From Benincasa hispida (Eukaryota > Streptophyta > Magnoliopsida > Cucurbitales > Cucurbitaceae): a stretch of 64,000 nucleotides of DNA. Location of the stretch: the NCBI RefSeq assembly GCF_009727055.1, contig NC_052349.1:39284467-39348466 (forward strand). Reading direction: 5' to 3'. Position numbers and translations under genes: made by a program. The notes beneath the pieces are model-generated. The model was not told the origin of the DNA. It was given only the letters and a program-made list of their open reading frames with translations, and did not search any database. Shown here piece by piece: positions 9,954 to 20,137 of this stretch (the first letter of the stretch is position 1; each line of letters starts with the position of its first letter).

Positions 9954-12473
9954 TGTAACACCACTTGTTACAAAATTAGGTTAATTTTGGAATAAATTAC
10001 GTTGTTTCATCTCCTTTCAACTTGTTAATTTTTAATTAATGAACTTTTTTGTTGTTGTCAATTCTAATTTGTTAAATTAAAATTCTTCGTTTAATTTTGA
10101 AGTCGACTAATTTAAATTTCTTAAAATGTTTGAGAAGAGATTTTTAATTAGTCTCTAATTCAATACTTTGAAATTTAATATCAAGTTTAGTCTCTTCGGT
10201 CTTTAGTTGGGATAATATTTTTGGAAAAAATAGGTTTATTTTGAGAAAGAGGAATCAATTGTGAAATTGGAGTAAATTTTGATATTATCATTCTTTTAAA
10301 TTTTGATACTAAAAGAAAAGAAAAGGGAAAAAAACTAATAATTAAGGATGGAATAACCAAAATAAGAAACCCTAGACCTTCCTTTATCTTTGGTTAATCA
10401 CTCCCTTCCTTCCCTCCTCCCTATTTCTTCCCCCACTTGTACGACACTTACACGAACCGGAAACCCGGCCGCCCGACCCTCTCATTTTTCCCTTCCGTTC
10501 GCGCTTCCTTCTCCAACCCGACGAGCGAGCTCGACGCCTGCTGGGCTACGGACCTTCACAGGCGAACCGGCGGCGACGGCAACAACCTTTCGGCAGCGTT
10601 TCCCGAAACGGGAAGCTGTTGAGGGCTAGGATCGAGCGAAGTCTATCCGGCGACTTTTCCTTGATGGTGCGATTTGCAGAGGCGTACATGACCAGCGGCG
10701 GCGGTACAACCCTCCATCGCACGGCGAGCGGTGGCAGCGTCTGGCATCGGCGGCAGTAGCGGCCGTGGCATTTGGCGACGGCGACAGTCCGAGCGGTTTG
10801 CAACAGCATTTTTCTTCCGTTCGACAAGGTTCGACACTTACCCATTCCGTTACGGCTTTAGATTCAAGTTACCCACTTCTAAATGAATCCAAATATGTCG
10901 GATTAGACGAATTCGGACGCTAACCAACAAGGATTCGGGTCCTTTTGGGTAAGTTGCAGCTGGTTTATTACCCTAATTCTCTTGCGAACTGGTTTAAAGT
11001 TGGCGGAGTGATTTTGGACCAATTTAGATACCGTTCCAGCAACGTTCTTCCTTTGCCGCAGTTTCGAAATTGTGCGGACACCTTTTGTCAAGACCCCAAG
11101 GTCATTTTGGTAAGTATGCATTCTAGTCCTTTGTGGATCCGTTCGACTTCTTTTTAGGTGCTGTAAGTTAGTTCTAACTCAGGAGCATGTTTTATGTGTA
11201 GTTAAAAACTTATTTGGAGGTGCTTTAATCGAGGTTTAAGATCCCTTTGGATTCCGTTAGAAGCGTCTTAGAAACGCTTAGGTAGGTAGAATTCTTGGCT
11301 TGATGTGTAATTTATCCCGGTTATTTTTGTTATTATTTTTTCATTGGCTTGATGTGTAATTTATCCCTGTTATGAATAAATATGAATCGTGTCATCCTGA
11401 ATATGTGATATATTTTGGCATGGTTGAGCACACTTGGATGTTTGTTATGCTATTTTTGTAATGTGCAACTCATTGAAATGGTATTATGTGATTGGTGAAT
11501 ATAAGCATGTGTGTGGTCTGCTTCTACTAATTTTATGTGAATACATTTACGTTTGTGGACTTGGAGATGTCAAAATATTTGAACATGTCTGAAGGTTTGT
11601 TACGATGGTTAAGTCCCTGTGGATTGCATGCATTGTAATCTGTGGTGATGAGTAAGTTACATTTTTTAATCTAATCATGTGAGGGTTGTGGAGCATGACG
11701 TGTAAATCATGTAAGAGTTGTGGAGCATGACGCATAAATCATGTGAGAGTTGCGGAGCATGACGCTTAAATCATGTGAGAGTTGCGGAGCATGACGCGTA
11801 AATCATGTGAGAGTTGCGGAGCATGACGCGTAAATCATGTGAGAGTTGCGGAGCATGACGCATAAATCATGTGTTGTGTGTTGTTGCATAGCATTGTGTG
11901 TCAAACCATGTGTTTGTATGTTTAAATAAGATTATTTTTCTTTAATCTGAGAATGTCTTATAGTTGCGAGAAGCACGTTGTGGTTAATAGTATTACTGTT
12001 GTATATCTTGCTATATATGTATGTTGTTTGGTGGCCCTTCAGGTGTGGGCTACTTAACCATACAAGTGTGTACTCACCCCACCAGATTTTGTAGGTACTG
12101 ATGCACATTGTAACCTGAGCTTTGAAACTTTGAAATTTCTAGTCGTATTTTTGAGTTGGGAACTTGTAAAAGATTCTATTCAGCTTATCATGTTTGAATG
12201 CCAAAATGGTTTAAGTATGTTTTGTTTTGTTAAATCTGATTAAAGAAATATTTTAATACTAGTTCTAGAAACTCTGTACTACTGTTGAGGGAGGTTTGAT
12301 GTTTGCCTGCTTTTGGGAGTGCGTTTCTTTGAAACGGGTGTTAAAAGTAAAATTTTGGTTCTGTTACGTTTATGTCGGTATGCTGCCGAAACTTTTCCAA
12401 AGTATAAGAGTTTGTAAGCTAATCAAGGTTAAATTTTGGTAACGGTCCGGTATTGAAATTTGGGGTCATTACA
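9954..12473 (+). mobile_element. Solo LTR of a Gypsy-type retrotransposon
   Basis: It runs from TGTAACACC to GGGGTCATTACA and is flanked on both sides by AGTAG (9949-9953 and 12474-12478), a clean 5-bp target duplication. The termini and the nearby GTTGTTTCATCTCC and GTAACGGTCCGGTATTG phrases fit plant chromovirus-like Gypsy LTRs. The GC-rich block at 10440-10830, with CGGCGG runs on both strands, and a tandem repeat are part of the LTR, so the short ORFs there are not genes. No internal domain remains, as expected after LTR-LTR recombination. It appears to lie in the helicase 5'UTR intron. Confidence 0.88.
11674..11865 (+). repeat. Six-unit 32-bp tandem repeat
   Basis: Six head-to-tail copies of a 32-bp unit beginning ATCATGTGAGAGTTGCGGAG and ending GCATGACGCGTAA. 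Units 4 and 5 look identical; the first two differ by several transitions. The array lies inside the Gypsy solo LTR. Confidence 0.93.
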
Positions 12474-12478
12474 AGTAG

Positions 12479-13134
12479 GGATTAAAGAGTGGGCTCAAAT
12501 AACTATCTCTCACTTGTAGAACATTGCATGTTTGTTTTGCCTGTTACTTGTCTTGTTTGCTCATGTGCTTAATTTATTTGCCTGTATATCCATTGTATGT
12601 ATTCGTGGATTCTTGGTGTCTAGCTGACCTAATTATACCCCTACCAAAATTTTTGTGAAGAAAATGTATGATGAATGTAGTTATTCCCTGAAACAACAGG
12701 TTCAAAATTTTCATATCATTCACTGTGGCGAAAATCAGGAGTTTTTAGAGTGTTGTCCTCATGTGTGTGTTCCACTAAAGAAGTTCAGAATTGAAACCCT
12801 GTATAAACTTTCCCTTCCCTCAAAATGTGCAAATTTCCGATCAAGGGTCTTTAAAGCATATTTTTTAGTTTACCCCAGTTAGCATGTTGCACTAATTACA
12901 ATGTAGATTGTAGTCTAATTGAGCTATATGTGAGTCAACATCATTTAAGAAAAATAGTTGGAGTGAGAAATGACATTAAAAATCAAATTTGGACTACATT
13001 TGTAGGATAAATAATATTGATGTTTTTAATTTTGCCTTAAGACTTGCATTCCATTCTATTGCATGCTATAAACTCATGACAATAATTTTTTATTTGTTTT
13101 AATGCTATCATATCTTTTTGTATTATATCTCCAG
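12479..13134 (+). other. 3' part of the helicase 5'UTR intron
   Basis: The stretch ends in a T-rich tract and TATCTCCAG, followed by GACCAAACGCG and the helicase ATG. This is a good splice acceptor placed to leave an 11-nt leader exon. Part of the intron is also present in the upstream pseudogene. A 75-codon ORF at 12655-12882 matches nothing I know and lies in this intron, so I do not call it a gene. Confidence 0.6.
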
Positions 13135-13145
13135 GACCAAACGCG

Positions 13146-15287
13146 ATGAAACGAAATCCTGGTGTCGAGAACTTGTCTGGTTCTTCATCTTCTAAGCCCT
13201 TACATGCTGTCGTTGATAACAAACCAGTCTTCTTAACTAAAGCCCAACGCGAGCAATTAGCTCTTCAACGACGCCAAGATGAAATCTCTCTTCAAAGACG
13301 CCGCCAAGACCAACTTCTCCTATCTAATTCTCAGAATCCTTCATTTGATTCTGTCGATAACCACAAATCTTCTGATTATGACCGTCGCGATCGTGATAGA
13401 GGACGAGACCGAGAAAGAGATCGAGACAGGACCCGTGATCGGGAAAGAGATCGTGATCGGGATTTGGAGCGTCGGAATCGCGAGAAGGAGCGCGAGGAAG
13501 AGGCCAAAGCTCGAGAGCGTACCCGCTTAGAGAAGCTTGCAGAGCGGGAGCGTGACAAGGAGTTAGATGCAATTAAAGAACAATATCTTGGCTCTAAGAA
13601 ACCTAAGAAACGTGTTATTAAACCTAGTGAGAAATTTCGCTTCTCATTTGATTGGGAAAACACTGAAGATACTTCTCGGGACATGAATTTGCTATACCAA
13701 AATCCTCACGAGGCCCAACTTTTGTTTGGACGAGGGTTTCGCGCTGGCATGGACAGACGAGAGCAAAAGAAGCTTGCAGCTAAGAATGAGAAGGAGATGA
13801 GGGAGGAGATACGAAAGAAAGACGGTGTGGAGGAAAAACCAGAGGAGGCTGCAGCTCAAAAACTCAAGGAAAAAGCTGCTGATTTGTATGACTCATTTGA
13901 TATGAGAGTCGATCGGCACTGGAGTGAAAAGAAGCTAGAGGAAATGACTGAGAGGGATTGGAGAATTTTTAGGGAGGACTTCAATATATCCTATAAGGGT
14001 TCCAAGATCCCTCGCCCCATGAGGAGTTGGACGGAGAGTAAGTTGACGACGGAACTTCTTAAGGCAGTAGAAAGGGCCGGTTATAAGACGCCCTCCCCCA
14101 TTCAGATGGCTGCCATTCCATTGGGTTTACAACAACGTGATGTTATTGGGATTGCCGAGACTGGTTCTGGTAAGACTGCTGCCTTTGTTCTTCCCATGCT
14201 AGCTTATATTACAAGGTTGCCTCCCATCAACGAAGAGAATGAGGCAGAAGGGCCTTATGCGGTAGTGATGGCTCCCACTCGTGAACTTGCTCAACAGATT
14301 GAGGATGAAACTGTAAAGTTTTCTCACTATTTGGGTATTAAGGTGGTTTCAATTGTTGGAGGTCAATCTATTGAGGAGCAAGGATTTAAGATCAGGCAGG
14401 GTTGTGAGGTTGTCATTGCCACCCCGGGTCGTTTGCTGGATTGTTTGGAGAGGCGTTATGCAGTACTTAATCAATGTAATTATGTTGTTCTAGATGAGGC
14501 TGATAGGATGATAGATATGGGTTTCGAGCCTCAAGTTATGGGGGTTTTAGATGCAATGCCTTCAAGCAATCTTAAACCTGAAAATGAGGATGAGGAGCTT
14601 GATGAGAAGAAAATATATCGAACTACATACATGTTTAGTGCTACCATGCCACCTGCTGTGGAGAGGCTCGCTAGAAAATATTTAAGAAATCCTGTTGTTG
14701 TTACTATTGGAACTGCTGGAAAGGCAACTGACTTAATATCTCAACATGTTATTATGATGAAGGAATCAGAGAAATTTTATAGATTGCAGAATTTGCTCGA
14801 TAACCTGGGTGACAAAACAGCTATTGTTTTTGTTAACACCAAGAAGAATGCTGATACCGTTGCCAAAAATTTGGACAAGGCAGGGTATCGTGTTACAACT
14901 TTGCATGGTGGGAAGTCACAAGAACAGAGGGAAATTAGTCTTGAAGGGTTTAGAACTAAGAGATATAATGTTCTCGTTGCCACAGATGTTGCTGGTCGTG
15001 GAATAGATATTCCTGATGTTGCTCATGTCATAAATTACGATATGCCTAGTAACATTGAAATGTATACACATCGTATTGGACGTACTGGACGTGCAGGTAA
15101 AACAGGTGTGGCCACAACATTTTTGACTTTACAGGATTCTGAAGTCTTTTATGATCTCAAGCAAATGCTTATCCAAAGCAATAGTCCTGTGCCTCCTGAA
15201 TTGGCAAGGCATGAAGCGTCTAAGTTCAAGCCTGGTAGTATTCCTGATAGACCTCCTCGGCGTAATGAAACTCTTTTTGCACATTGA
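13146..15287 (+). CDS. RH21: DEAD-box ATP-dependent RNA helicase, Prp28 / RH21 type
   Basis: A 713-residue protein from one coding exon. Residues about 72-150 are dense in Arg, Asp and Glu, an RS/RD-like arm typical of Prp28 proteins. The helicase core follows with motif I AETGSGKT (337-344), Ia PTRELAQQ (377-384), TPGRL, motif II DEAD (450-453), III SAT (498-500), [11 protein letters not shown] (612-621) and [10 protein letters not shown] (642-649). The RSW(T/S)ES phrase before the Q motif and the PDRPPRR tail fit Prp28/U5-100K. That family drives exchange of U1 for U6 at the 5' splice site as the spliceosome activates, in the nucleus; this role is taken from the family. All catalytic motifs are intact. 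The ATG is the first in frame after the splice acceptor, and the same ATG is kept in the upstream pseudogene. Confidence 0.97.
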   Translation: MKRNPGVENLSGSSSSKPLHAVVDNKPVFLTKAQREQLALQRRQDEISLQRRRQDQLLLSNSQNPSFDSVDNHKSSDYDRRDRDRGRDRERDRDRTRDRERDRDRDLERRNREKEREEEAKARERTRLEKLAERERDKELDAIKEQYLGSKKPKKRVIKPSEKFRFSFDWENTEDTSRDMNLLYQNPHEAQLLFGRGFRAGMDRREQKKLAAKNEKEMREEIRKKDGVEEKPEEAAAQKLKEKAADLYDSFDMRVDRHWSEKKLEEMTERDWRIFREDFNISYKGSKIPRPMRSWTESKLTTELLKAVERAGYKTPSPIQMAAIPLGLQQRDVIGIAETGSGKTAAFVLPMLAYITRLPPINEENEAEGPYAVVMAPTRELAQQIEDETVKFSHYLGIKVVSIVGGQSIEEQGFKIRQGCEVVIATPGRLLDCLERRYAVLNQCNYVVLDEADRMIDMGFEPQVMGVLDAMPSSNLKPENEDEELDEKKIYRTTYMFSATMPPAVERLARKYLRNPVVVTIGTAGKATDLISQHVIMMKESEKFYRLQNLLDNLGDKTAIVFVNTKKNADTVAKNLDKAGYRVTTLHGGKSQEQREISLEGFRTKRYNVLVATDVAGRGIDIPDVAHVINYDMPSNIEMYTHRIGRTGRAGKTGVATTFLTLQDSEVFYDLKQMLIQSNSPVPPELARHEASKFKPGSIPDRPPRRNETLFAH

Positions 15288-15790
15288 GAGGCATGTTTCT
15301 GAAGACATTTACATTGTCACAGTTGCTGTGTTGGCTACATGGTTGCTTTGTCTTTTACTTTTATCTTAAGTAAATTTTCTTGTCCTTGTAATCTTTAGAT
15401 GTTCTTGGCATTAGACTAACCACTTGAGTTTTTTATCTGTGTGTTGTCTTAAAATCTCTTTGATTCGACTTTATCTATGAGAATTTCTATCCAGTTTCAT
15501 CGTGGGATGCCATGTTTAATTTTCAAAATTACAGATTTATTAAATAATGAAACAGCCATAGTGTATTTGCTCAAATAATTCATTTTTTTTCCGTTGTATG
15601 TGCTGCAAATCTGCAAAGTGTTTGGTAGTCTAATGCAAGGGTTTGATGAAATCTACTTATAAAGTTGATGCAAATCAACCAACAATTTTAATATTCCAGT
15701 AGGTTTAGAGCTGTGTTTCCTAGTGAGAAGATTTTCATGGAAATGCCCCAGTTTAAACATGACGATTGTGCTTAATGAATAACATACGAG
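15288..15790 (+). other. Helicase 3' flank
   Basis: AT-rich, T-rich sequence after the stop codon that should contain the 3'UTR and poly(A) site. I see no canonical AATAAA close to the stop. No reading frame of interest. Confidence 0.5.
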
Positions 15791-16270
15791 GAATGGAGCT
15801 TACCATAGGATGTTATTGGCCACCCATCTTCTTCCTGCATCAGAATTTCTCGGCCTAATCTTCTGTTGGATAAGAACTGTCTACAAGGGAGGTGGCCCCA
15901 GCGGCTGCTACTACTGCTTCAGGATTGGCCACTTACCACTCGGTAATAATTGTTCAGTCCTATTCAATTTCCCTTTTCCCTTCCTGTTTTGTTGGCCAAT
16001 GATGTATTTATTTGGGGCAATTATGGACTTCTAGTTAACAGAAAATAACAAAGGCTCAGACTGTAGCTACCAGAGCTCAACCTATCAGTGCTGATGGTGG
16101 TGGTGCCGACAACAATGGTAGGACTAGCAATGCCAGCGTCCAGGTGGACCGAGAGGATTTGCTGGGAAACTTTGAAGAGGCTGGGGCCTCCTAACACTAA
16201 GAGGAACAATTTGGAAGGCACTTTGAGTATTGCTCTTGAAGTCTCTGATCAGACTCTGATTGGTAACTAA
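15791..16270 (+). other. Possible gene fragment, unidentified
   Basis: Two stretches have higher GC content than their surroundings. About 15870-15940 reads, in one plus-strand frame, as EVAPAAATTASGLATYHS, followed by a possible donor GTAATAAT. About 16035-16195 reads QPISADGGGADNNGRTSNAS and then VQVDREDLLGNFEEAGAS before a stop. Together they look like two exons of a real or recently dead protein gene with a short intron between. I do not recognise the protein, and I see no convincing start codon or continuation. It could be a captured fragment in a transposon. Confidence 0.3.
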
Positions 16271-19218
16271 TGTTATATTCATTTATCAGCATGATGTTCA
16301 TTCTCGTAATTATGTTAATTTATCGACAATGTAGTGGCATCTCTTTTAATTTTGATAATTGAAAGTACAAACTCAGGTCATGGTTGAAGGTTTCTAGGTT
16401 CTACTTCTAGTCAATATGGTGAATCAGTAAACTGCTCGTATTCGCTATAGAACTCTTCCTTTAATGTTAAATGCCTGAAATATATGGATGTGGATATTGG
16501 AAATGCAACAATTCTTGGGTGCCCACTCATTTTTATAATATAAGGTTTGCTATATTATGCTTTCAGGACAACCTTGTCCTATAATTCCTGCAGAAGTCAT
16601 AAAGTAAAGTGGGAAACTTATTCCACTAGTTAAGATTTAGGTGGGGAGCATGAAAAAGATCCAAACGCTTCAGTGGTTGAGCTCCAGGCAATCCCCTTTG
16701 AGGCAATTCATAGGTTTTTTTTTCTTCTAAGATTTGATTTTTGATAGAATTTAGAAAATGATCATTTCGTTCTAAGGTTTCTTTGAACCTTGGATAATCT
16801 AAGTAGGTATGAAGCTGGTTTGTATATCCTTGATAATAGAAATCTACGAACTTACATGCGTGTAGAACTAAATACCATATCAAGGGTGACTTCTTGGAAG
16901 AGACTGATGTTGATGATGATGTTGTTGCTCTAGTCTTGTCAATCTCATAAAAAGAGTATCCTAAATCTGCATTTTAATCTTTTATGCGCATACTTTATAT
17001 TAAACCCTCATTTACGTCCTCCATTTTGTTCACCCTTCTACTGTCAGTGCTTATTTGAGTTCTCCATAATTTTGCTCAAATTTACCATTGAACATCGTCT
17101 AGACGTTGGATGATAGGGTGAATTTGAAGATAAGCTCTAAAATGGAGTTCAAGAACTTCAAAGATAATCTCAATCATTATGGATCATTCAAATACACCAT
17201 GGTCACAACAAAATACAAATGGGTTTCTTCCTTAAACTAAGCTAGAGAATACTTACCTTAACCACTAAACATTGGAATCAAGCTTCTCATGGCCAAGATT
17301 AGTCTCCACAGTATAAAAGTAGGCTAAAAACAGTAAAGAACAAGGAAAAGGATGAGAGGGGGCTGGGGGGCTACCTACCAGCATGTTGAATAAATTGGTT
17401 ATCTTCTGTTGGGGTTCCAGAACTATCATCAGTACAACATTTACGAACCAATGAGAGGATATGGGGTTTGCAAGAAGTCAGCCTGTCGTTTTCAACGTAT
17501 CAGTAGTTTGTGGAGTCTTTCTTTTCAATTTCAACCTTGGTTTGGAAGCTCTCATTGTCTTATTTTGGTTCTCAAACGGCAAGAATTTTGGAACAGTCTA
17601 TTGTTCATTGAATGTTTTCCTGGTTAATCTCTATTTGATCGTAATTGTCTTTAATTTCTTTTAATTTTTTTTCATCCCCTTTGGGAGTTGGCATCCCTCG
17701 ATCATTTTTTTTTTCTTTTCATTATATCAGTTAGGAGGTTGTCTCTGTGCTTTCTTTTGCAATCACATTTTCTGCCCTCCTTGCAATTATTTTGTTTCTA
17801 CATAGAAGTAATCCTCGATTCTCCCAGCTCGGCAGTGCAATATTTGGGCTTTTTGCTTTGGTTATCTTTCTTGTTTGTGGGTCAAACTTGTAAATTGGTC
17901 GTTCCAGCCTTAGCCGCCGAAATAGGAGCAATATGGCCATTTCTTCTTGGAGCTGAGCTCATTGGACACTGTTGGCCTTGTTGCAGCCTTTGACTTTTAT
18001 GAGCAATGATGGTTGAAAGTCGGTTCATTATTTTCTTTGGAAGCTTGAAGTAGCTTTCAGTTTTCTGTTTGGCTGAAGACTTTTTTATAGCTTCAGTTTT
18101 TGTTTGCAAGCTCTTTAAGTCTTTCAGCCAATCATATTGTGAAAGTTTTTTTTCTTTCAATGTTTATTTTCTATTCACTCCTGGGGTTGTATCCTTGAAC
18201 ATTTATTTCTTTTTATTATATCATTGAGGTTTTTTTTTTTTTTTTTTTGGAAAAAACCTATTAGTGGATGACAACTTAAGGCTCCTTTAAAATTGACTAA
18301 TTGATGATCTGCCCGTTATCAGGTAGATTTTGTTATATTTGTAATTCTTTAAAAATATCGCACATTTTATTATTATCCTTAAAAATATTACTGAATGCAA
18401 TTACCCTTTTAAAAAAATATCTCATTGTTCCTGTTTGTGTAGAGATCCACGATGTGCAATAATTCTTCTCAGGTTCATGTTGACAGAATGTTGCAAATCC
18501 TGAGAGTTCTCAACCGGATCCAATGTCAAGTATCTATGTTGATGATGTTTGAAAATTTATCAAGACCATGAAATAAATTATAGTAATCTCTGCATGAAGA
18601 TTTTGAAAGTGCCATGAACTGGAGTGAAGAAAGAGGTTTAGTTGGGTTTTGTTTTTGGGATCTTTAATTATAAATGGTTCATTACGTAATAAATGTAATA
18701 AATGAATGGTAGTCTAAAAAGTAAATTTCAATTAATTACATTTTTGTTGTTTACCCTATGTAGGCAGACATGTAGGGTTCACTATCCAATATCCATCTGT
18801 AATAAAAAAAAATGTAAATTGATTGATGATCCATGTATTTAGATTTGTTGAAAATATTATCGTTACAGTTACTATTAGTATATTTATTATTACTGTTTAA
18901 TTTAATGTGACATTCATGATTATAAATAAATGTGAACAAAGACAATTCAATTGGCTCATTATATTGTAATTACATCAATGATAAATAATAAAAAGAAATA
19001 CTTTCATTGGCTCACTAAAAGTTGCATTTCTCCAACATCTCAACCTTACATAAGTACGTCCATCTTGCCCATTTCTTACAAAATAGTTTCAAATCCACTC
19101 ATCATTTACAAATTTTAGTACGGCTCAAATTGCGATGAATGATGCAAGAATTGAGAGCCACAACCCAATAAAAAAATCTGTAATAATTTAGACTCTATTT
19201 GATAATTATTTCAATCCC
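16271..19218. other. Intergenic DNA without a supported gene
   Basis: AT-rich, with T tracts at 17700 and 18231-18248. The ORFs of about 100 codons at 17409-17993 are Phe/Leu-rich translations of T-rich DNA. They may come from a LINE 3' end, but I find no diagnostic motif. Confidence 0.5.
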
Positions 19219-19770
19219 GTTTGGTATCCATTTTGTTTTTGTTTTTGAAAATTAAGCTAATTGACACTATTTCATCTCTAAATTTCTTTCTTTGTTATCT
19301 ATTTTTCACTGATTGTTTAAAAAACCAAGTCAAATTTTGAGAACTAAAAATTAACTTTCAAAAAATTGTTTTGTTTTTGGAATTTGATTAAAAATTCAAC
19401 CATTGTACTTAAGAAAGATGTAAATCATTGCAAGAAATGTAGATGAAAGAGACTTAATTTTCAAGAACAAAAACAAAGAATAAAATGATTACCAAATGGA
19501 ATCTTCATTTTTTTTTTTTTTTTTTGAAATTCAAGTATGTTTCCTCTCCATTTTTTTACAATGATTTGCATCTTTCTAAGTACAATGGTTGAATTTTTTG
19601 TCAAACTTCACAAATAAAAACAAATTTTTAAAAGTTATTTTTTAGTTTTCAAATTTTGACTTCATTTTTTAAAACCATTAAAAAAATAGATAACAAAAGA
19701 AATTTAGAGATAGAAGAAGTGTTTATAGACTTAATTTAAAAATAAAATAATAATAATAATAATAATAATT

Positions 19771-19812
<42 letters not shown>

Positions 19813-19827
19813 AAATAGTTACCAAAC
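19219..19827. mobile_element. Large hairpin MITE
   Basis: The two halves are imperfect inverted repeats of each other. The left arm has GTTTGGTATCC, CATCTCTAAATTTCTTTC, TTGTTATCTATTTTT and ATTCAACCATTGTACTTAAG. The right arm has the reverse complements in the opposite order, ending AGTTACCAAAC. Arms are about 230-280 bp with a short T-rich loop. The right arm carries an (AAT)n tract and a run of about 33 A at 19777-19809. There is no coding capacity. Fragments with the same ACCAAA-rich ends occur near 35690-35880, 36660-36710 and 46560-46830. Confidence 0.8.
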
Positions 19828-20137
19828 TACCTTTAGAATTTCCATGAAAATGGACACAAAATGAAGATGTAGTGCTATGATTCCGCATCGTTCTTGTAAT
19901 GAGGGCACGTAAGGAAGGCACTATGAAGATGATCATGATTATTAACATCCCCGTGGTGCTTTTCCTTTTTGGTAAAAATATCCTCCTCTCGTAGTAACTC
20001 AACTTTGATCACAAGTGAATAACATTACAGAACAAACCAAAAATCCCCAAGCATAAAAGATGTTACAAAATAAGACATCTATCTTGAGAGGAAGAGGAAA
20101 CCTGCGTTATTGCTTCTTCACACATTTAAACTCCAAA

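Noticed and set aside
10390..10845. ORFs on both strands in the GC-rich block
   Set aside because: They lie inside a Gypsy solo LTR bounded by a target duplication; GC-rich DNA lacks stops by chance.
12655..12882. 75-codon ORF before the helicase
   Set aside because: No known similarity and inside the inferred 5'UTR intron.
13376..13684. 102-codon minus-strand ORF rich in Ser and Arg opposite the helicase N-terminus
   Set aside because: It is the mirror of the Arg/Asp/Glu-rich codons on the plus strand; no independent motif.
17409..17993. Phe/Leu-rich ORFs that look like membrane proteins
   Set aside because: They translate T-rich DNA; no start context, no homology that I can name.
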